Positions 29,334 through 39,727 of a DNA stretch of 64,000 bases are shown here, piece by piece. Within the stretch, counting starts at the first letter, position 1. Each line of letters starts with the position of its first letter. The notes under the pieces were generated by a model that was given only the letters and a program-made list of their open reading frames with translations, ran no database searches and was not told the DNA's origin. This stretch comes from Corynebacterium mastitidis DSM 44356 (lineage in GTDB: Bacteria; Actinomycetota; Actinomycetes; Mycobacteriales; Mycobacteriaceae), in the NCBI RefSeq assembly GCF_000375365.1, contig NZ_AQXB01000003.1, positions 62,001-126,000 of the forward strand. Reading direction: 5' to 3'. The position numbers and the translations under genes were made by a program.

Positions 29334-30782
29334 ATGAGCGTAGTGCGTAAGGATTTTCCCACCGGCCTGTGGATGGGGGCCCGGCAGCGTCCGGCCTCCT
29401 CGGGCGGCACCTTCGGGGTGCACGATCCGGCCACGGAGGAAGAGGTGGCGCGCGTGGCGGACGCCACGGAGGAGGACGCCCTGGAGGCGCTGTCCCTGGC
29501 GGTGCGGGCGCAGGAGCGGTGGGCCAAGGTGCCGCCCCGGCGCAGGTCAGAGCTGCTGATGGGCGTGTTTGACCGCGTGGCCGAGCGCGCCGAGGAGTTC
29601 GCCCGGGTGATGACGCTGGAGATGGGCAAGCCGTTCGCGGAATCCCGGGGGGAGGTGGCCTACGGCAACGAGTACTTCCGGTGGTTCGCGGAGGAGGCGG
29701 TGCGCTGGCCGGGCCGCTACGCCGGGGCGCCGGGCGGCCAGGGGGACATCCTGGTCACGCGCGTGCCCGTGGGGCCGGTGCTGGCCATCACGCCCTGGAA
29801 CTTTCCCCTGGCGATGGCCGCGCGCAAGATCGCCCCGGCGCTGGCGGCGGGCTGCCCGGTGATCGTCAAGCCCGCGGCGGAGACCCCGCTCACCCTGCTC
29901 CTGCTGGGCCAGGTGCTCGCAGACGCCCTGCCAGAGGAATACTCGGGCCTGGTGTCCATCCTGCCCACCAGCGACGCCGCCGCGCTGTCCACGGCGCTCA
30001 TGCGGGACCCGCGCCTGCGCAAGGTCACCTTCACCGGGTCCACCGCCGTGGGCAAGCTCCTGGTGGAGCAGTCCGCGGAGAACCTGCTGCGCACCTCGAT
30101 GGAGCTGGGCGGCAACGCCCCCTTCGTGGTGGCCGAGGACGCCGACCTCGACCTGGCGCTGGACTGCGCCATGCAGGCCAAGATGCGCAACGGCGGGGAG
30201 GCGTGCATCGCGGCCAATCGCTTTGTGGTGCAGGAATCCGTGGCCGAGGAGTTCACCCGGCGCCTGACCTCCAGGATGGAGGCGGTGCGCTGCGGAAACG
30301 GCATGGAGGAGGGGGTGACGCTGGGGCCGATCATCACCGAGGGTCAGCGGCGGCGGATCGCGGACCTCGTGGATCAGGCCGTGGACGAGGGCGCGCGGCT
30401 CACCACGGGCGGCCGCGTCCCGGAGGGGAGGGGGTGGTTCTATCCCGCCACGGTGCTCGCGGACGTGCCGGAGGGCGCGCGGATCCTCCGCGAGGAGATC
30501 TTCGGGCCGGTGGCCACCGTGACCACCTTCCGCGACCTCGAGGAGGCGGTGGCGCGGGCCAACGATACCCGGTTTGGCCTGGCGGCCTACGGCTTTAGCC
30601 GCAGCCTGGACACCGCCCGCTACCTGGCGCGCAACCTCCGCGCGGGGATGGTGGGGATCAACCGGGGAGCCATCTCGGATCCCGCCGCGCCCTTCGGCGG
30701 GGTGGGGCAGTCTGGCTTTGGCCGCGAGGGCGGCACCGAGGGGATCGAGGAGTACCTTGACGTCCGCTACGTGGCGCTGTAG
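29334..30782 (+). CDS. gabD: NAD(P)-dependent aldehyde dehydrogenase, succinate-semialdehyde type
   Basis: A 482-residue ALDH superfamily enzyme. The coenzyme and oxyanion region has 'AITPWNFPLAMAARK'; 'TFTGSTAVGKLL' is the nucleotide loop; the general base is Glu257 in 'MELGGNAP'; the nucleophile is Cys291 in 'NGGEACIAANRF'. The 34-residue Glu-Cys spacing, the pattern 'NDTRFGLAAYGFSR' and the C-terminal 'GREGGTEGIEEYLDVRY' fit succinate-semialdehyde dehydrogenase (GabD type), which makes succinate. Exact substrate is inferred. The ATG at 29334 follows AAAGGGGTAGAAACG, and TACCAT at 29297-29302 is a possible -10. Confidence 0.88.
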   Translation: MSVVRKDFPTGLWMGARQRPASSGGTFGVHDPATEEEVARVADATEEDALEALSLAVRAQERWAKVPPRRRSELLMGVFDRVAERAEEFARVMTLEMGKPFAESRGEVAYGNEYFRWFAEEAVRWPGRYAGAPGGQGDILVTRVPVGPVLAITPWNFPLAMAARKIAPALAAGCPVIVKPAAETPLTLLLLGQVLADALPEEYSGLVSILPTSDAAALSTALMRDPRLRKVTFTGSTAVGKLLVEQSAENLLRTSMELGGNAPFVVAEDADLDLALDCAMQAKMRNGGEACIAANRFVVQESVAEEFTRRLTSRMEAVRCGNGMEEGVTLGPIITEGQRRRIADLVDQAVDEGARLTTGGRVPEGRGWFYPATVLADVPEGARILREEIFGPVATVTTFRDLEEAVARANDTRFGLAAYGFSRSLDTARYLARNLRAGMVGINRGAISDPAAPFGGVGQSGFGREGGTEGIEEYLDVRYVAL

Positions 30783-30838
30783 GCGCGCCCTGTGGGCTCC
30801 GGGCGCCACGGGGGAGCCACGGGCGCCGCTATGCGATC

Positions 30839-31279
30839 CTAGGCGGCGTGGCGCTCCAGGATGCGGCCCAGCTCGGGGAGGGTGGGCTCGATGAGCTTGG
30901 TGGCCTTCCCGCGCAGGGCGGAGTACACGGAGGAAAGGGGGCCCGCCTTGTCCGCGTAGCGGTCCATGACCGCGAGGATGGCGTCGATGGACCGCTGGGG
31001 GTCCTGGGCGAGGTAGCGGCCAAAGTCGGGGGCTTGATCGCCCGCCGCGTGGTAGTCCTCCCACTGCGGGGTGAGGGCGTCCGCGATCTCGGGGAGGAGG
31101 AGGTTCACGCCCCGGCGCACGATGCCGGAGTCCACGGCCCGGGCGGCCTTGAGCCCCGTCTTGAGGGTCATTCCGGTGATCCCGGACTGCGCCTTAACCG
31201 TTTCTTCCGCAAAACGAGTGAGGTCGTCCACCGCCTCGCTTCGGTGGGTCTCCTCCACGATGGTGCTCAGGGGATTCAT
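30839..31279 (-). CDS. DUF6918-like conserved hypothetical protein
   Basis: A 146-residue soluble, mostly helical protein. The pattern 'KAQSGITGMTLKTGLKAARAVD', 'VRRGVNLLLPEIADALTPQWEDY', 'DFGRYLA' and the C-terminal 'KLIEPTLPELGRILERHA' resembles DUF6918 proteins of actinobacteria, which have no known role. The family name is a recollection of the pattern and was not searched. The ATG at 31279 has AGGAG at good spacing. A possible -10 (TAGAAT, 31348-31343 on the minus strand) lies upstream, and further upstream lies a short CA-rich repeat. It converges with the aldehyde dehydrogenase gene. Confidence 0.65.
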   Translation of the reverse strand: MNPLSTIVEETHRSEAVDDLTRFAEETVKAQSGITGMTLKTGLKAARAVDSGIVRRGVNLLLPEIADALTPQWEDYHAAGDQAPDFGRYLAQDPQRSIDAILAVMDRYADKAGPLSSVYSALRGKATKLIEPTLPELGRILERHAA

Positions 31280-31560
31280 AGTTGACTCCTGATTCTCCTC
31301 TTAAAAGAAAGGCGATCCCCATTCTGGGTAAGTACATGATTGATTCTACCCATTAAGGAAATCGCAACCGTTGCGGTTCTTCCGCCACAGCAAATCACCA
31401 CAACAATTAACTGCAACCACAACAATCACAACAATACCGGAGGTGCGCTCGCTGCACAAGCCTCGCGGGTGCCGTGCGGTCACGGGGAAATCGAGGCTTT
31501 GGCTCGCTAACGATTAGTCACGGTATCGCAAAGGGGGCGGGTGCGCGGTCAGGCCCTGGG
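31280..31560. promoter_or_regulatory. Promoter region of the DUF6918-like gene with CACAACAAT repeats
   Basis: The gap between the minus-strand DUF6918-like gene and the terminator of the Rib-like gene holds no gene. Copies of CCACAACAAT lie at 31398-31407 and 31417-31426, and a third copy, shortened by one base (CACAACAAT), at 31427-31435. They are upstream of a candidate -10 (31343-31348, minus strand). They could be regulator-binding direct repeats. Confidence 0.4.
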
Positions 31561-31561
31561 C

Positions 31562-31593
31562 AAAGAAAAACCGCCGCGCGGGAGGCGCGGCGG
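31562..31593 (-). terminator. Intrinsic terminator of the Rib-like repeat gene
   Basis: CCGCCGCGC (31571-31579) pairs perfectly with GCGCGGCGG (31585-31593) around a 5-base loop. On the minus strand it is followed by TTTTTCTTTG. It lies 17 bases after the stop codon of the secreted repeat protein. Confidence 0.9.
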
Positions 31594-31610
31594 CGGGGAA
31601 GGCACGGGGC

Positions 31611-33002
31611 TTACTTCACCACGGCGGTGAAGCGCACGGACTCGGAGGAGCCATCGGCGTACTTCACGATCACGGGGATGAAGAGCTTGGAGCCCTTCGG
31701 GGCCTCCGGGGCGGTGACGGTGACGGTGCCGTCCTCGGCCACCTCCACGGTCCAGTCGGTGCCCTCGGTGCTCGGGGCGATGAACCGGGTGCCCTCGGGG
31801 ACGGTGCCGCCCAGCTTGGCCTCCACGGACTTGCCGGGCTCGACCTCCACGTCCTCGTAGGCGGGCTCGTAGTCGGCGGAGTCGGCCATCGCATTCTCCG
31901 GGGCGCTCACGGTGGCGTGGAACACCACGTAGTCCACGGCGCCGTCGGCGTAGTTCACCTTCACGGGAACCCACACGGCGGTGCCGCGCTTGGCGTCGGT
32001 GGCCTTGGCGGTCAGCTCGCCGGTCTCGGAGTCGAGGGAGAAGTCCAGGCCCGCGTAGGACTCGTGGATCAGCTCGAAGGTGGTGCCGTCCAGCTCGCCG
32101 CCCTTGGCCACGATGGGGGCCTTGGCCTCGCCGCCGAAGGGAACCTCAAAGTCCTCGTAGCTCAGCTCCAGGTTCTTGCTGGGGGAGTCCTCGCCGGCCG
32201 CGGCCTTCACCGGCACCTTGTACTCCTTGGTGGAGCCGTCGGGGAACACGGCGATGAGCCCCATCTTCCAGGTGCGGCCCACCTTGGCGTCCTTGGGCAC
32301 GGTGGCGGTGACCACGCCCTTCTCGTCCACCTTGAAGGTCCAGCCGTCCGAGTTCTTCTCGTTCATCACGAACTCGGTGCCCTCGGGCAGGGTGCCCTCC
32401 ACGGTGGGCTCCACGGTGCCGGACTCGCCGGGGGCGATCTCGGTGAACTCCTCGGGGTACGTCAGGGTCACGCCGTCGGAGGGGGAGGTCTCGCCCTTGA
32501 CCACGGTGGCCTTCACGTCGATCTGGGTGTAGCCCTTGGAGGTGCGCACCAGGATCGGGAGGGTGAGGGAGGAACCGGGGCGGCGGCTGGCCTCGGCCTT
32601 GATGGTGAGCTTGCCGGTCTTCTCGTCCACCTTGTAGTCCCAGCCCTGCACGGTCTCCGTGGGGGCGATGAACCTGGCGGTGCTGGCGGGGGTGCCCTGG
32701 ACCTCGAACTCCTGCTCGGAGTCCCAGGGAATCTCCACCTCGTTGTTCTTGCCGTAGCTCAGGGTGCTCGCGGCGGCGTCGGTGGCGTAGGTGGTCACCT
32801 TGGGGGTCTCGGCGGCCTCGTCCTCGGCGGCCTCCTCGGTCACGGCCTCGGCGGCCTCCCCGGTGGACTCGTCCAGGATCTCCACGTCGGTGTTCTCGAC
32901 GACGGCCTCGGGGGCCTCGTCCTCGGCGAGGGCCAGGGGCGTGGCAAAGGTGGAGCCGGCCAGGGCCAGGGAGATGGCCGCTGCGGAAACGCGCTTGCGC
33001 AT
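31611..33002 (-). CDS. Secreted protein with four Rib/alpha-like repeats
   Basis: A 463-residue exported protein: a signal peptide (MRKRVSAAAISLALAGSTFA, cleavage near ALA-ED), an acidic linker (about residues 27-75) and four related domains of 80-95 residues. The repeats share an opening 'Y..F.E..PGE' strand, 'LPEGTEFV / VPEGTRFI', a 'GTVTVTAPEAPKGS' turn and a closing 'FPDGSTKEY / YADGSSESV' strand, the layout of Rib or alpha-type surface repeats with YPDG-like ends. No LPXTG, membrane anchor or lipobox is present, so it is probably released or held non-covalently. The ATG has AAAGGAAG upstream. Function unknown; adhesion or surface shielding are possibilities. Confidence 0.78.
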   Translation of the reverse strand: MRKRVSAAAISLALAGSTFATPLALAEDEAPEAVVENTDVEILDESTGEAAEAVTEEAAEDEAAETPKVTTYATDAAASTLSYGKNNEVEIPWDSEQEFEVQGTPASTARFIAPTETVQGWDYKVDEKTGKLTIKAEASRRPGSSLTLPILVRTSKGYTQIDVKATVVKGETSPSDGVTLTYPEEFTEIAPGESGTVEPTVEGTLPEGTEFVMNEKNSDGWTFKVDEKGVVTATVPKDAKVGRTWKMGLIAVFPDGSTKEYKVPVKAAAGEDSPSKNLELSYEDFEVPFGGEAKAPIVAKGGELDGTTFELIHESYAGLDFSLDSETGELTAKATDAKRGTAVWVPVKVNYADGAVDYVVFHATVSAPENAMADSADYEPAYEDVEVEPGKSVEAKLGGTVPEGTRFIAPSTEGTDWTVEVAEDGTVTVTAPEAPKGSKLFIPVIVKYADGSSESVRFTAVVK

Positions 33003-33130
33003 GTAGTTCTTCCTTTGATTTAGGTAGAAGGGTCCGGAAAATATACTTGTGAAAATAGTAAACGTCTACCTTGGTCTTGTCACCCCGACATACGGCGTCC
33101 GGCTGCCGCCGCTGAGCGGACGTCGGACGA

Positions 33131-33412
33131 TTAAGTATTGAGATCGTACAAAATATCGCTCGTCACATGGGAAAACACATCGTTGTGATGCGTGAGGGGG
33201 CGCAGCGCCCGGACGTGCTCGCGGAGCGTCTTTGTCATGTGAATCACATCGCGGTGCAGGGGAACGCCGTGCAGGCGGGCGTGCGTGACGGCGGCGCAGG
33301 CGGCCAGCGCGGGGTAGCTGCGGATGCGGGCGTCGGTGCGCTCGCACACCGCGTCCGCGACGATCACCATCTGCTCCAGGCTCAGTCCCCTCATGGGCAT
33401 CAGGGGCCTCAT
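33131..33412 (-). CDS. Putative Fic/Doc-like toxin of a TA pair
   Basis: A 93-residue protein starting at an ATG that overlaps the antitoxin stop (ATGA). Its pattern, 'LSLEQMVIVADAVCERTD', 'LHGVPLHRDVIHMTKTL' and 'RPLTHHNDVFSHVTSDILYDLN', resembles the short actinobacterial Fic-type toxins found with RHH antitoxins. The canonical HxFxxGNKR AMPylation motif is absent, so enzymatic activity is doubtful or different. Family membership is inference from residue pattern and gene context. The rest of the long open frame upstream is a shadow of the antitoxin gene. It lies 128 bases from the Rib-like gene. Confidence 0.5.
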   Translation of the reverse strand: MRPLMPMRGLSLEQMVIVADAVCERTDARIRSYPALAACAAVTHARLHGVPLHRDVIHMTKTLREHVRALRPLTHHNDVFSHVTSDILYDLNT

Positions 33413-33606
33413 GAGCGCAGCCGACGGCGCGCGTCGAGGTACTCGGGCAGGGCGGCGCGGGCCAATTGGTTCACGCGGGCGTCGTCGAGCGTGCGCGTGG
33501 CGGCGGCGAGGATGGCGCGCACGGCCGCCTCCTGCTTGCTGCACGAGTGGGCGCGGGCGAGCAGGGTGAGGGCGCGATCCTGCTCCTCGGTGAGTCTCAG
33601 CGTCAT
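33409..33606 (-). CDS. Ribbon-helix-helix antitoxin of a TA pair
   Basis: A protein of 65 residues with an RHH fold: strand 'MTLRLTEEQDRALTLLARAH', helix 'SCSKQEAAVRAILAAATRTL' and a C-terminal tail that would neutralise the partner. ATG at 33606 or GTG at 33612 can start it. A perfect palindrome (33612-33630) overlaps the promoter, as expected for autoregulation by an RHH antitoxin. The stop overlaps the toxin ATG. The pair sits in the block that splits gyrB and gyrA, on the strand opposite to gyrA. Confidence 0.7.
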   Translation of the reverse strand: MTLRLTEEQDRALTLLARAHSCSKQEAAVRAILAAATRTLDDARVNQLARAALPEYLDARRRLRS

Positions 33607-33611
33607 GGCCA

Positions 33612-33630
33612 CGGTATCAGGATGATACCG
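33612..33630. promoter_or_regulatory. Palindromic operator of the TA pair
   Basis: CGGTATCAGGATGATACCG has perfect 8-bp arms around a 3-base centre. It lies directly upstream of the antitoxin start and includes a possible -10 (TATCAT, minus strand 33627-33622), so binding would repress the promoter. Confidence 0.65.
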
Positions 33631-33711
33631 AATGGGCGCCCGGAATGGGCGCAGGAGGCGCTCAGGGCACTAAACTAGGCGGGGAATGATTCCGCCGAAG
33701 AAAAGGTGAGT

Positions 33712-36312
<2,601 letters not shown>

Positions 36313-36324
36313 AGGGAAGAGCAG

Positions 36325-36666
36325 ATGGCATACAGAGAAGTAGTGGTATCGCGCATACCGCCGATGGCGGCCTTCCGCGTGGCCCTCGCGCTCTCCCTCG
36401 TGGGGCTCGTGGCGTGGGTGCTGTGCGCGGCGCTCCTCTACGTGGGGCTCGACGCCGCCGGGGTGTGGGACAACCTCAACTCCGTGATCGGCGGCATCGG
36501 CGGGGAGGAGATCATCAACTTCGGCGTGGTGATCAGCGTCTCCGCCCTGGTGGGCGCGCTGGGTGCCATCCTGGCCACGCTCCTCGCCCCGCTGTGCGCG
36601 GTGATTTACAACTCCGTGGTGGACCTCTTTGGCGGTCTCGCGGTGGAGGTGGAGGACATCCGCTAA
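36325..36666 (+). CDS. DUF3566 membrane protein
   Basis: A 113-residue protein with two long membrane helices ('FRVALALSLVGLVAWVLCAALLYVGL' region and 'ISVSALVGALGAILATLLAPL' region) and 'GVWDNLNSVIGGIGG' between them, which is the DUF3566 pattern. It immediately follows gyrA in mycobacteria (Rv0007) and corynebacteria. The role is unknown, though the fixed position suggests envelope or division association. The N-terminal part lacks the long extension seen in mycobacterial members. It is co-transcribed with gyrA (12-base gap). Confidence 0.85.
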   Translation: MAYREVVVSRIPPMAAFRVALALSLVGLVAWVLCAALLYVGLDAAGVWDNLNSVIGGIGGEEIINFGVVISVSALVGALGAILATLLAPLCAVIYNSVVDLFGGLAVEVEDIR

Positions 36667-36741
36667 GGGCGGCGATCTCCGGGGTGACCTGGTGATTTGT
36701 GCGCGCTGTGGACGGGTATGTAAAGTACATACTCGTTCCAA

Positions 36742-36818
36742 GGGCCTATAGCTCAGTCGGTTAGAGCGCATCGCTGATAACGATGAGGTCGCAAGTTCGA
36801 TTCTTGCTAGGCCCACCA
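36742..36818 (+). tRNA. tRNA-Ile (anticodon GAT)
   Basis: Acceptor GGGCCTA pairs with TAGGCCC; the anticodon stem ATCG/CGAT encloses CTGATAA, giving GAT at 36776-36778; the T arm reads GCAAG-TTCGATT-CTTGC. Discriminator A is followed by an encoded CCA (36816-36818). Confidence 0.97.
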
Positions 36819-36827
36819 AGGGACAAT

Positions 36828-36900
36828 GGGGCATTAGCTCAATTGGTAGAGCATCTGCTTTGCAAGCAGAAGGTCAGGAGTTCGATTCTCCTATGCTCCA
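36828..36900 (+). tRNA. tRNA-Ala (anticodon TGC)
   Basis: Acceptor GGGGCAT pairs with ATGCTCC and includes the G3-U70 wobble that defines alanine identity. The anticodon stem TCTGC/GCAGA encloses TTTGCAA, giving TGC at 36861-36863. No CCA is encoded (CAG follows), so PcnA must add it. It is 9 bases after tRNA-Ile, as in other Corynebacteriales. Confidence 0.97.
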
Positions 36901-36918
36901 CAGATAAGGCTCCATGTC

Positions 36919-36954
36919 AAGGGTGGTTTCCCGAAGAGGAAGCCGCCCTTTTTT
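36919..36954 (+). terminator. Intrinsic terminator of the tRNA-Ile/Ala transcript
   Basis: A 13-bp stem (AAGGGTGGTTTCC / GGAAGCCGCCCTT, with two G-U pairs) and a 6-base loop end in a run of T residues. It lies 19 bases after tRNA-Ala. Confidence 0.92.
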
Positions 36955-37051
36955 GCATGGTCGACGCCCGCGCGGCGGTTCCGGGTTCCGGGTTACGATG
37001 TGGTGCTAGACGCATGACCATCGGCATGGAACACGGATCGAAGAGGTTGCA

Positions 37052-37420
37052 ATGACCGCCGCAAGTATCGCTCTCACCTACGTTCTCGCGCTCGTCCTGG
37101 CCGGGGACGCCCTGCTCTCCCTCCGGCCGCCCGCCTTCATCTCCCGCTGTCTGAGCGGGGTGAACTTTCCCCGGGACTGGTGGTGGGCGCTCATCGGGAT
37201 CAAGGCGCTCGCGGCCCTCGCCCTGGTGGCCGGGGCGCTGCGCCACGACCCCAGCGTGGCGGCCACCGCCTCCCTGGGGGTGCTCGGCTACTTCCTGTTC
37301 GCCATCGCGGCCCACGTCCGCGCGCGGTTCCTGGGCAGCGAGTTCTGGCTGAACTGCCTGGGCATGACGGCGCTGAGCGCCCTGGTGGCGGGGGTGAACG
37401 TGGCGCAGGCGATGGGCTAG
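37052..37420 (+). CDS. DoxX-like small membrane protein
   Basis: A 122-residue protein with four hydrophobic segments: 'IALTYVLALVLAGDALLSL', 'WWWALIGIKALAALALVAGAL', 'ASLGVLGYFLFAIAAHV' and 'CLGMTALSALVAGVNVAQ'. The layout with 'GIKALAALALVAG' resembles DoxX-like proteins, which form small four-helix membrane proteins in redox or thiol-stress contexts. Assignment is by topology only. The ATG follows AGAGGTTGCA; TACGAT at 36994-36999 is a candidate -10. A GC-rich hairpin lies after the stop. Confidence 0.6.
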   Translation: MTAASIALTYVLALVLAGDALLSLRPPAFISRCLSGVNFPRDWWWALIGIKALAALALVAGALRHDPSVAATASLGVLGYFLFAIAAHVRARFLGSEFWLNCLGMTALSALVAGVNVAQAMG

Positions 37421-37425
37421 GAATC

Positions 37426-37451
37426 CCCGCCCGCGCCCCGGGGTGGGCGGG
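37426..37451. terminator. GC-rich hairpin between convergent genes
   Basis: CCCGCCC (37426-37432) pairs with GGGCGGG (37445-37451), and the loop holds CCCC/GGGG. It lies between the convergent DoxX-like and DUF3500 genes and could terminate both. No T-run is present. Confidence 0.45.
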
Positions 37452-37487
37452 AGTCTCCGGAAGAGGAGCGCCGCGCCGTGTGGGGCG

Positions 37488-38711
37488 TTACGGCCTTTCC
37501 GGGGCCTCGCCGCTCGGCGCACCGCCGCCGGGGCCGCTGGCCTCCTGCTGCTCCACGGAGTTGGCGTAGTCGTTGCTCGGATCGCGGTAGATGGTGTGCA
37601 CGTGGCCCCAGCCCGCGGTGGTGACCCCCTCGATGTCCGCCCCGGCCGAGCCGTTCTGGTTGGCAAACTCGATGTACACCCTGGGGCCGCTGATCTGGAA
37701 GTAGATGCCCTCGCCGGTGGTGGTGTCGTAGGAAGTAGCACCCGACCAGTTCACGTAGGTCTCGTCCAGGGTGGCGCGGATGGCGTCGAGCTGCGTGGCG
37801 GTGGTCTCCTCGTCGGCCATGCCCACCCAGTTGGCCACGACGTCGATAAGCAGATCCTTCTGCTCATCGGTGAGGTCAGAGCCCTTCAGGCCGGTGCCGG
37901 TGGGGTAGTCGCAGGTGCCGCCGGGGGCGCAGACCATCGTGCCCACCTGCTGCCCCTGGTAGAGCTTGGACCTCTGCTCCTCGCTCAGGCTGTCGTAGAA
38001 GGCAAAGGCGGTGGTGTAGGTCTTGTCCATCGTCTTGATGGTCTGCCCCTGCTCGTTGACCCACTCGGTGGGCTGGGTGCCCAGGTGGGTGGGGGCAAAC
38101 GTGAGCGAGTCGGCGTCCATCGTGGCGTTGAGCCCCAGGTGGTGCCCGCCGAACTGCAGCGTCCAAGCCTCGGTGTCGCTGGGGTCGCCGTAGAAGGCGA
38201 TGTAGTACTGGCCCAGGGAGTCCTCGGTGGTGTTGCTCTTGTCCAGCAGGTACTCGTCGCCCGCCATGATGCCGGTGACGGTGGCGTAGGCATCGTCGTT
38301 GAGCAGGGCCTTGAGCACGTTCATGGCGGCGGCGCGCTGCTCATCCGAGAGATCCTTGAGGTTCACGCCCGCGCGCTCCACGAAGGTCACGGGGAAGTTG
38401 GACCACGTGACGGACTTGTCCTCGTCCTCGTAGTCCTTCAGCACGGTGGAGCGCTGCTCCTCGGAGAGGGTGTTCAGAAAGGCCCGGGCGGCCTCGGCGG
38501 TGGACTGCACGGTGGCGCGGGTGGTGGTTGCGTCGCTCGCAGACGCCGTGCTTGCCGACGCCTCGGTGGTCGTGGCGGTGGCTGTGCTGTTGGTGGTGTT
38601 GGCGGCGTTGTTGGTCTCGGAGGAGGAGCAGGCGCTCAGCGTCAGGCCCACCGCGAGGGCGGAGGCCACGAGGGGGAGGAAACGGCGCGTGCTGCTGATG
38701 GTTGAACTCAT
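37488..38711 (-). CDS. DUF3500 lipoprotein
   Basis: A 407-residue exported lipoprotein. The signal peptide ends in the lipobox LSAC (Cys about residue 28) after 'FLPLVASALAVGLT'; a Thr/Ser/Ala-rich linker follows (to about residue 70). The mature body is a DUF3500 domain: 'FLNTLSEEQRSTVLKDYEDED', 'VNLKDLSDEQRAAAMNVLKALL', 'YYIAFYGDPSDTEAWTLQFGGHH' and 'PRVYIEFANQ...HVHTIYRDPSNDY'. The domain is common in secreted bacterial proteins of unknown function. The ATG at 38711 places the signal sequence correctly; an ATG at 38753 is possible. It diverges from the SDR gene. Confidence 0.85.
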   Translation of the reverse strand: MSSTISSTRRFLPLVASALAVGLTLSACSSSETNNAANTTNSTATATTTEASASTASASDATTTRATVQSTAEAARAFLNTLSEEQRSTVLKDYEDEDKSVTWSNFPVTFVERAGVNLKDLSDEQRAAAMNVLKALLNDDAYATVTGIMAGDEYLLDKSNTTEDSLGQYYIAFYGDPSDTEAWTLQFGGHHLGLNATMDADSLTFAPTHLGTQPTEWVNEQGQTIKTMDKTYTTAFAFYDSLSEEQRSKLYQGQQVGTMVCAPGGTCDYPTGTGLKGSDLTDEQKDLLIDVVANWVGMADEETTATQLDAIRATLDETYVNWSGATSYDTTTGEGIYFQISGPRVYIEFANQNGSAGADIEGVTTAGWGHVHTIYRDPSNDYANSVEQQEASGPGGGAPSGEAPERP

Positions 38712-38867
38712 GGGCACCAGTGTGAACGGTAAGGGTGGCAGTATGCCGACCATTTACTGTGAGGTTACGGGATGGTGGCGGTGAGTTTGCTTGGTGGCAA
38801 GAAACCGTGGAATACCCCCGAGGGGTGGATTTTCCGCGAAAAGCCGCCGCGCCGCGCGCGTCGAGCC

Positions 38868-38873
38868 TAGGCT
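38868..38873 (+). promoter_or_regulatory. -10 element for a leaderless SDR transcript
   Basis: TAGGCT lies exactly 7 bases before the ATG at 38881, so transcription probably starts on the start codon. No ribosome-binding site is present. Confidence 0.55.
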
Positions 38874-38880
38874 GGGACCC

Positions 38881-39678
38881 ATGTCACGCTCAGTATTTAT
38901 TTCCGGCGCCGCCCGTGGGATCGGTCGCTCCACCGCCCTGACCCTGGCCCGCCGCGGCTGGACCGTGGGGGCCTACGACCTCGTGGACGACTTCGCGTGG
39001 GTCGCCGCCGAGGACCCGGGCCGGGGCGGGATTCACCACGGCCACCTGGACGTCACCGACCCGGAATCCTGGTCCGCAGCCCTGGAGGACTTCGCCTCCC
39101 ACACCGGCGGCCGGATCGACGCCGTGGTGAACAACGCCGGCATCCTCTACGCCGGGCCCTTCGCGGAGGAGGGCTCCTTCGAGCGCGACGCCGCGCTGGT
39201 GGACGTGAACGTCAAGGGCGTGCTCAACGGGTCCCGCGCGGCCTACCCCTACCTCAAGCGCACCCCTGGCGCCCGCCTGGTGAACATCGCCTCCGCCGCC
39301 GCGATCTACGGCACCCCGGACATGGCGGTGTACTCCACCACCAAGTTCGCCGTGCGCGGCCTCACGGAGGCCCTGAACCTCGAATGGGAACAGGATGACA
39401 TCACGGTCTCCGCCGTGTGGCCGCTCTACGCCAAGACCGGCATGCTCGACGGCGTGTCCACCAGCGGCACCAAGCGCATGGGCGTGCGGCTCACCGCCGA
39501 CGACGTCGCGGAGGCCGTGGCGGACGTGGTAGAGCGCGAGCGCGGCCGGGTGGCCAAGGTGCATCACCCGGTGGGATTGCAGACGAAGATCATGTACGCG
39601 GCCTCGCACTTTTCCCCCGCGTGGCTGATTCGCTTTGTCAACGCCAAGTTCACTACTGATAGGCCCGTGCGACCGTAG
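38881..39678 (+). CDS. Short-chain dehydrogenase/reductase
   Basis: A 265-residue classical SDR. The cofactor motif is 'FISGAARGIGRSTALTLARR' (TGxxxGIG type, with Ser in place of Thr), the structural motif is 'VVNNAGILYAG', and the catalytic triad is in 'NIASAAAIYGTPDMAVYSTTKFAVRG', giving Ser, Tyr and Lys in the normal order. 'DLVDD' after the second strand suggests NAD preference. Substrate unknown. The ATG at 38881 is preferred over upstream in-frame starts because the leaderless -10 is placed for it. Stands alone between accessory genes. Confidence 0.9.
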   Translation: MSRSVFISGAARGIGRSTALTLARRGWTVGAYDLVDDFAWVAAEDPGRGGIHHGHLDVTDPESWSAALEDFASHTGGRIDAVVNNAGILYAGPFAEEGSFERDAALVDVNVKGVLNGSRAAYPYLKRTPGARLVNIASAAAIYGTPDMAVYSTTKFAVRGLTEALNLEWEQDDITVSAVWPLYAKTGMLDGVSTSGTKRMGVRLTADDVAEAVADVVERERGRVAKVHHPVGLQTKIMYAASHFSPAWLIRFVNAKFTTDRPVRP

Positions 39679-39727
39679 CGGTGCGCGGTGGGTGTGGAGC
39701 AGTGCCTAGTCGGGGACTAATCCAGGG

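Noticed and set aside
31398..31435. CA-rich repeats as a CRISPR array
   Set aside because: Repeat units are 9-10 bases with irregular, very short spacing and no cas genes.
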